Shown piece after piece: positions 49,958 through 54,180 of a stretch of 54,180 nt of DNA; positions within the stretch are counted from its first letter, which is position 1; every line of letters starts with the position of its first letter. A model generated the notes under the pieces. The model was not told where the DNA came from, did not search any database, and saw only the letters and a list, made by a program, of their open reading frames with translations. A program made the translations under genes and the position numbers. The DNA is from Allochromatium warmingii. Lineage in GTDB: Bacteria > Pseudomonadota > Gammaproteobacteria > Chromatiales > Chromatiaceae. The stretch spans positions 1-54,180 of the forward strand of contig NZ_FNOW01000018.1 in NCBI RefSeq assembly GCF_900107145.1. The letters run 5' to 3'.

Positions 49958-50383
49958 TTATCCCACCATCGCCCCTGCATTCAGCAACGCCACCGCTACC
50001 TGTACCCCGACTAATAACGCGGCTGCTGCGACATTTCCCGATTCAATCGCCGTGCGCAAATCTCGAAATAGCAGCGTAAAAACGCCAAAGGTGAGCAATT
50101 GCATCAGCACTGCGACACTCCCCCACAGCACAATATCCAGCCACACGCCGCTTGTCGCTAAGGTGGCGGCTAATGGAATCGCTAATGCAATCCACGCACC
50201 GCCGAGGGTTAAACCAGCGGCGGCATTGCTCTGTTTAATCAATTCGCGCTCGCGGAAAGGTGTAATCAGCGCGTAAATCACGATGCCAAGCACTAATAGC
50301 GCCAGCGTGATGAAAAAATGCAGCAATAAAATCGGCAGGCCGCTGGTGAGCGTCTCCCATAATAATGCGAGTGTTTCAAGCAT
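49958..50383 (-). CDS. DUF350 membrane protein (YjfL-like)
   Basis: A 141-residue protein with four hydrophobic helices (about 15-37, 45-75, 80-105, 115-140), of the DUF350/YjfL family. The ATG at 50383 gives the family N-terminus. It follows the DUF2491 (YjfK-like) gene on the same strand by about 30 bp. The E. coli yjfK-yjfL pair has the same order. Function not known; some relatives are linked to stress or spermidine-related genes. Confidence 0.78.
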   Translation of the reverse strand: MLETLALLWETLTSGLPILLLHFFITLALLVLGIVIYALITPFRERELIKQSNAAAGLTLGGAWIALAIPLAATLATSGVWLDIVLWGSVAVLMQLLTFGVFTLLFRDLRTAIESGNVAAAALLVGVQVAVALLNAGAMVG

Positions 50384-50413
50384 GGTTAAATACTCCAAGT
50401 CAGTTGCCGACAA

Positions 50414-52030
50414 TTAACTTAAATTCAAACTGGCAATCGGAATATCAATTCCGAGATGCAACGCGACCCAAGCGCGATCACCCTGTTCCTGTGCCATCAC
50501 CAAGAGATATTCGGTTGTGGGCGCAGGTGGCGCGGCTCCAGTGGTGCGGGCGTAGAGCATCGCCTGTTGCTGTGCGGGCGCAGCTTGCACGCCGTTGAGC
50601 GTTTCTAGGGTTTCGCGCAGGGCGTAGGGTTCAATGCGTGTTTGTCCGGGCGACCACAGCCGCGCATAGCGGTGCCCGTCTTGGGTCTCAAATTCGGGCC
50701 AGCCGATCAAGCCTTCATCCCGATCTAACCACACGCCCCATTCCGCTGCGTCCGCCGGTTCGACGACATCGAGCGGCGCAAAATAGCGGCACTCGTCCGG
50801 CTGGCCGTGCGCGTCGCAATGCACCTGAAAAAACCTTTCATCATCAGCGACATAGAGCCGATGCCAGGTGACGCCCGCGCCGCTGACTGCGCCGAGGCGC
50901 TCGACCGATAGCAGACCGCTGTTGCTGGCGGCGGGCGGCGCTTGGATCTGTGTCCAGGGCGCGGCCAGAATGAACAGCGAGGGATCCAGTGGCAGCGTCA
51001 TGCCGAGTCGGAACCAATCAGGACGATAGCCGCTCCGCGAGGATTCACCGTGTTGCGAGCGTCGCGCTTTAGTGGCTGGTCGGGCGAATCGCCGCCACAT
51101 CAAGATCAGCAATACGGCAAGCAGCAGCACTATAAACAGTCCGGTGAGCAGTGCCGCGAACGGAAAGCCAGTGGTTGCTGTATTCATTGTTGGTTCCGAT
51201 TCCGTAGCAAGATCATCGGTCTCTATCGCCAAGTTGGGCGCGGGATACTGGGTATCACGCGGCCCGGAGAAGGTCGCTAATTGTTGATCGAGCGCCGCCA
51301 GTTGCTGCGCCAGTTCAGCATGTTCACGCGCCAGCGCCTCAGCTTCCGTGCGCCATTGGCGATAGGCGGGATCCTCGGCATGATGATAGAAAAACTCAGC
51401 GTGTCCCGGACTTGACAGTGTTTGGAGCAAACCAAATAGCAGCACCGCGCTCCAGGGGCCAAAACTCGGCGCAGTGTGTCCACGATAATATTTCGGCAGC
51501 GTGTAACGATTGCTTGGGCGGTGGCCGTACCAGTTGACCGAATGCGTTGATGGACGACGCGGCGGCGGGGCGGTGCGGGCAGTTGAGGGGCGCGTTGTCC
51601 AGCCGCTCCAACTGCTTGAATTACTTGAAGTGCTTGAATGATTAGAACTATGCGCGTTATTCGAGTGATTGGCGCTGCCGGAACTGGTTGCGGTCGCTGC
51701 TTGGCGCTGGCACTGAAAGTCATCGAGCGCCCGTTTTGAGGCTTGGCGCGACAGTGCTTGATCGGTCGCACTGCCCGAGGGCGCGGCGCGGGCGGTCGAG
51801 CTAGTCGCCGAACTGCTGGGACGGCTATAGCCACCGCTGACGGACGGTGTGCGCACAGTACGACTCGGGCGCGTCGTCGGGGTGCGCTGGCTGAGGCTCG
51901 ACGATGGGCGCGAGTAACCGCCGGAAGAGCGGCTTTTTTTGGCCCAACTGTCCAGCGGCGTAAGCAGGCCCAGCGTCAGCGTTAAAATCAGGATCAAACC
52001 GAACGTCGGTGTCAAGCGTGGCGGCATCAT
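50414..52030 (-). CDS. DUF2491-family membrane protein (YjfK-like) with Ser-rich N-terminal half
   Basis: A 538-residue protein. A signal or anchor (about 8-30) is followed by a Ser/Arg/Thr/Pro-rich, low-complexity stretch (about 31-160) with repeated GGYSRPSSS, then a membrane helix near 287-308. The C-terminal about 210 residues contain the YjfK-like DUF2491 domain (DPSLFILAAPWTQIQAPPA, FFQVHCDAHGQPDECRYF, WPEFETQDGHRYARLWSP). It starts MMPP; one of two adjacent ATG codons. Forms a unit with the DUF350 gene. Longer than the usual YjfK by its disordered half. Confidence 0.78.
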   Translation of the reverse strand: MMPPRLTPTFGLILILTLTLGLLTPLDSWAKKSRSSGGYSRPSSSLSQRTPTTRPSRTVRTPSVSGGYSRPSSSATSSTARAAPSGSATDQALSRQASKRALDDFQCQRQAATATSSGSANHSNNAHSSNHSSTSSNSSSWSGWTTRPSTARTAPPPRRPSTHSVNWYGHRPSNRYTLPKYYRGHTAPSFGPWSAVLLFGLLQTLSSPGHAEFFYHHAEDPAYRQWRTEAEALAREHAELAQQLAALDQQLATFSGPRDTQYPAPNLAIETDDLATESEPTMNTATTGFPFAALLTGLFIVLLLAVLLILMWRRFARPATKARRSQHGESSRSGYRPDWFRLGMTLPLDPSLFILAAPWTQIQAPPAASNSGLLSVERLGAVSGAGVTWHRLYVADDERFFQVHCDAHGQPDECRYFAPLDVVEPADAAEWGVWLDRDEGLIGWPEFETQDGHRYARLWSPGQTRIEPYALRETLETLNGVQAAPAQQQAMLYARTTGAAPPAPTTEYLLVMAQEQGDRAWVALHLGIDIPIASLNLS

Positions 52031-52133
52031 GCGGCAACCCCGGCGGCCTTCAGATGGCAGACATTATCAGCGCATCTGGTTAAGCTGACCAGAACGATCC
52101 AGCCGTTGCGTGCTTAGGACACGCTCCAAATTC

Positions 52134-53159
52134 ATGTCAACCAACACCCCCGACCGTCTGATTACCGCCGACGCCGCCCCCGATGATCGCGCCTTAGATC
52201 GCGCCATTCGCCCGCGCAAACTTGCCGATTATGTCGGTCAGCCAGCGGTGCGCGAACAGCTCGACATCTTCATCAACGCCGCACGCGGGCGCAAAGAAGC
52301 CCTCGATCATGTGCTGATTTTTGGCCCGCCCGGACTCGGCAAAACCACGCTCTCGCACATCATCGCCCACGAAATGCAGGTTAATTTGCGGCAAACCTCG
52401 GGGCCAGTGCTGGAAAAACCCGGCGATCTGGCCGCACTGCTGACCAATCTTGACCCAGGCGATGTGCTCTTTGTCGATGAAATCCACCGCTTGAGTCCAG
52501 TCGTCGAAGAGGTGCTTTATCCGGCGATGGAGGACTATCAGCTCGACATTATGATCGGCGAGGGGCCGGCGGCGCGGTCGATCAAACTCGATCTGCCGCC
52601 CTTTACGCTCGTCGGCGCAACCACCCGCGCTGGGCTGCTAACCTCGCCACTGCGCGACCGTTTCGGCATCGTGCAACGGCTCGAGTATTACTCGACTGAG
52701 GATTTGACCACAATCGTCAAACGGTCGGCGGGGATTCTCGGCATTGAGACTGACCCCAATGGTGCCGCCGAAATCGCCCGCCGCTCGCGGGGCACACCGC
52801 GCATTGCCAATCGGCTGTTACGTCGCGTGCGTGATTATGCGCAGGTGCGCGGTGATGGGCGCATTACGGCGGCCATTGCCGACCGCGCATTAGCTATGCT
52901 CAAAGTTGATGCGCTCGGTTTCGATCACATGGATCGGCGCTTACTCGCGGCCGTGATTGAGAAATTCGACGGCGGCCCGGTCGGAGTTGAAAGTCTCGCG
53001 GCGGCCATTGGTGAAGAACGCGGCACCATTGAAGATGTGCTCGAACCCTTTTTAATTCAGCAAGGGTTTTTAATGCGCACGCCACGCGGTCGGATGGCCA
53101 CTGAATCAGCTTATCAGCATTTTGGTCGCACCCGTCCCGCGTCCCCGTCATTGCTCTAA
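52134..53159 (+). CDS. ruvB: Holliday junction helicase motor RuvB
   Basis: A 341-residue AAA+ ATPase. [12 protein letters not shown] at the N-terminus, Walker [14 protein letters not shown], Walker [26 protein letters not shown], sensor [19 protein letters not shown], arginine finger in [19 protein letters not shown], and a C-terminal winged helix ([18 protein letters not shown]). Start ATG at 52134; the upstream start at 52110 has no support. Drives branch migration with RuvA (not in the window). Normal length. Confidence 0.98.
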   Translation: MSTNTPDRLITADAAPDDRALDRAIRPRKLADYVGQPAVREQLDIFINAARGRKEALDHVLIFGPPGLGKTTLSHIIAHEMQVNLRQTSGPVLEKPGDLAALLTNLDPGDVLFVDEIHRLSPVVEEVLYPAMEDYQLDIMIGEGPAARSIKLDLPPFTLVGATTRAGLLTSPLRDRFGIVQRLEYYSTEDLTTIVKRSAGILGIETDPNGAAEIARRSRGTPRIANRLLRRVRDYAQVRGDGRITAAIADRALAMLKVDALGFDHMDRRLLAAVIEKFDGGPVGVESLAAAIGEERGTIEDVLEPFLIQQGFLMRTPRGRMATESAYQHFGRTRPASPSLL

Positions 53160-53187
53160 TCAATGCTTTAATCAATCGGCTGATACA

Positions 53188-53967
53188 TTAAACAGCGGCG
53201 TTTAAGCGTTCTAAGTGTTCCAGCACGCGCATTAAATCCTCGGCTGTATCGACCCCCGGCCCGGGCGCTTCTAATGCACCCTCGACATGAATCGCCATGC
53301 CATGCCAGAGCGCCCGTAATTGCTCAAGTGATTCGGCTAATTCAAGCGGAGCCGGTTCTAAATTAACAAATTGCTTGAGTGCTACGACGCGATACGCATA
53401 GATTCCGATATGTCGCCAATAAGTAATTGAAGCGGGGAGCTGATGCGGATGTGCGGCAAATTCATCACGCTGCCAGGGAATTGGCGCACGCGAAAAATAC
53501 AGCGCCTCACCAGCATGATTAAACACCACTTTAACGCAATTTGGATCAAATAAGCTGGCGCTGTCAGTGATTGGATACGCGAGCGTCGCCAGACCGAGAT
53601 GCGTACGAGCAGCGAGATTCGCGGCAACTTGATTGATTAAGCTCGCCGGTAATAAGGGTTCATCGCCTTGCACATTGATAATAAGCGTCTCATCATTCCA
53701 GCCGCGTCGCGTAATGACTTCGGCAATGCGATCTGAACCACTGCGATGCGTGGCGGCGGTTAATTCGGCGTCGATATTCAAGTGCGCACAGACATCGAGA
53801 ATGCGTTGATCGTCAGTAGCGACAATTACGGCGCTGGCGGCACTGGCGCGAGCGCATTCGACAACGCGCTGAATCATTGGTTGACCGGCAAGATCGCACA
53901 GCGGTTTACCGGGCAAACGGGTTGAGCCATAGCGGGCGGGAATGATAACTTTAAAATCGTGGGTCAT
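53188..53967 (-). CDS. kdsB: CMP-KDO synthetase (3-deoxy-manno-octulosonate cytidylyltransferase)
   Basis: A 259-residue cytidylyltransferase activating KDO for lipopolysaccharide inner core. N-terminus FKVIIPARYGSTRLPGKPL, then VATDD, RSGSDRIAEV, NVQGDEPLLP, and later FSRAPIPWQRDEF and HIGIYAYR. Convergent with ruvB, with a 28-bp gap. Marks a Gram-negative outer membrane. Confidence 0.96.
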   Translation of the reverse strand: MTHDFKVIIPARYGSTRLPGKPLCDLAGQPMIQRVVECARASAASAVIVATDDQRILDVCAHLNIDAELTAATHRSGSDRIAEVITRRGWNDETLIINVQGDEPLLPASLINQVAANLAARTHLGLATLAYPITDSASLFDPNCVKVVFNHAGEALYFSRAPIPWQRDEFAAHPHQLPASITYWRHIGIYAYRVVALKQFVNLEPAPLELAESLEQLRALWHGMAIHVEGALEAPGPGVDTAEDLMRVLEHLERLNAAV

Positions 53968-54010
53968 AATAGCTTAGGTCGGTTGATTAGAGAGCGTGAC
54001 ACGCGAAGCA

Positions 54011-54040
54011 GGCAACATAGCAAAATATGGCTATGCTGCC
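54011..54040. promoter_or_regulatory. hairpin before the terminal methyltransferase gene
   Basis: GGCAACATAGC and GCTATGCTGCC form an 11-bp stem with one mismatch around an 8-nt loop. It lies between kdsB and the methyltransferase start, upstream of both. An operator or attenuator is possible; no direct evidence. Confidence 0.3.
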
Positions 54041-54070
54041 AAATGATTATGATGCGGTGATGCGGTGAAT

Positions 54071-54180
54071 ATGAGGATTGATGCGATGACAGCCGATGAA
54101 TTTATTGCCACTTGGCAATCCAGTCCGCTCAATGAGCGGCAAGGTGCGCAATCGTATTTTAATGATTTATGCGATCTGTT
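54071..54180 (+). CDS. N-terminus of an MmeI-like DNA methyltransferase, cut by the window end
   Basis: The visible 36 codons read MRIDAMTADEFIATWQSSPL, then NERQGAQSYFNDLCDL. The phrase EFI-x-x-W...ER-x-x-x-Q-x-x-F-x-DLC-x-L opens many class I DNA methyltransferases of the MmeI/type IIG-like group. A start at 54086 (MTADEF) is more usual. The catalytic parts lie beyond the window, so the assignment rests on the N-terminus only. Confidence 0.6.
   Translation, partial: MRIDAMTADEFIATWQSSPLNERQGAQSYFNDLCDL

Overview
The window is chromosomal DNA of a gammaproteobacterium, most likely a sulfur-oxidising member of or near the Chromatiales. The clues are a Gly/Tyr-rich sulfur globule protein (33222-33584), menaquinone genes (menF, menD), an Rnf electron-transport cluster (rnfA, rnfB, rnfC), kdsB for lipopolysaccharide, and a ridA-mltB-recG block. 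Housekeeping DNA is GC-rich. Several islands (the two DNA methyltransferases, the DndE-like ATPase and the acyltransferase) are visibly AT-rich and look acquired. The genus cannot be fixed from the sequence alone.

Layout. 1-6.2 kb: an AT-rich methyltransferase-nuclease fusion, a 1388-residue multi-domain membrane protein of unknown function, and the C-terminal scar of a restriction-type helicase. 6.2-10.4 kb: a decayed hybrid sensor kinase. 10.7-19.5 kb: moaD, htpG, phosphoglucomutase, an ADP-ribosylglycohydrolase inside a repeat-flanked insertion, then menD and menF. 19.6-21.2 kb: a second methyltransferase-nuclease fusion. 21.3-26.7 kb: an overlapping three-gene phosphorelay operon (sensor kinase, single-domain response regulator, large hybrid kinase). 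26.9-33.1 kb: a mobile or defence region with an antitoxin and a broken YoeB toxin, a DndE-like/HerA ATPase whose 5' end is cut by a 74-bp miniature inverted-repeat element, a PD-(D/E)xK nuclease-like gene, an iteron-plus-Rep plasmid replication module, a small methyltransferase, glutaminyl cyclotransferase and a RelE-type pair. 33.2-39.5 kb: sulfur globule protein, uracil-DNA glycosylase, leuA, a VapC pseudogene with its antitoxin, a metal ABC transporter and a dolichol/phytol-kinase-like membrane enzyme. 39.5-43.2 kb: acetyltransferase, rnfC, rnfB, rnfA and a duplicated scrap of the large hybrid kinase. 43.2-54.2 kb: a surface-polysaccharide acyltransferase, recG, mltB, ridA, a Sel1-like protein, tRNA-Ser(UGA), a YjfL/YjfK pair, ruvB, kdsB and the start of a further DNA methyltransferase.

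Three patterns run through the window. First, all three toxin-antitoxin loci keep an intact antitoxin while the toxin is damaged or shortened by an internal deletion. Second, a short palindrome family built on TCACGAAG/CTTCGTGA or GTGACGAAG/CTTCGTCAC appears four times in intergenic DNA. Third, defence and plasmid remnants are spread among housekeeping genes: methyltransferase fusions, helicase scar, DndE-like/HerA ATPase with a nuclease gene, Rep with iterons, and an MmeI-like methyltransferase start. The best candidate for an under-described system is the nuclease-like gene followed by the DndE-like/HerA fusion at 27437-29873. No dndB, dndC or dndD lies nearby, and the fusion gene is probably silenced by the miniature element at its start.
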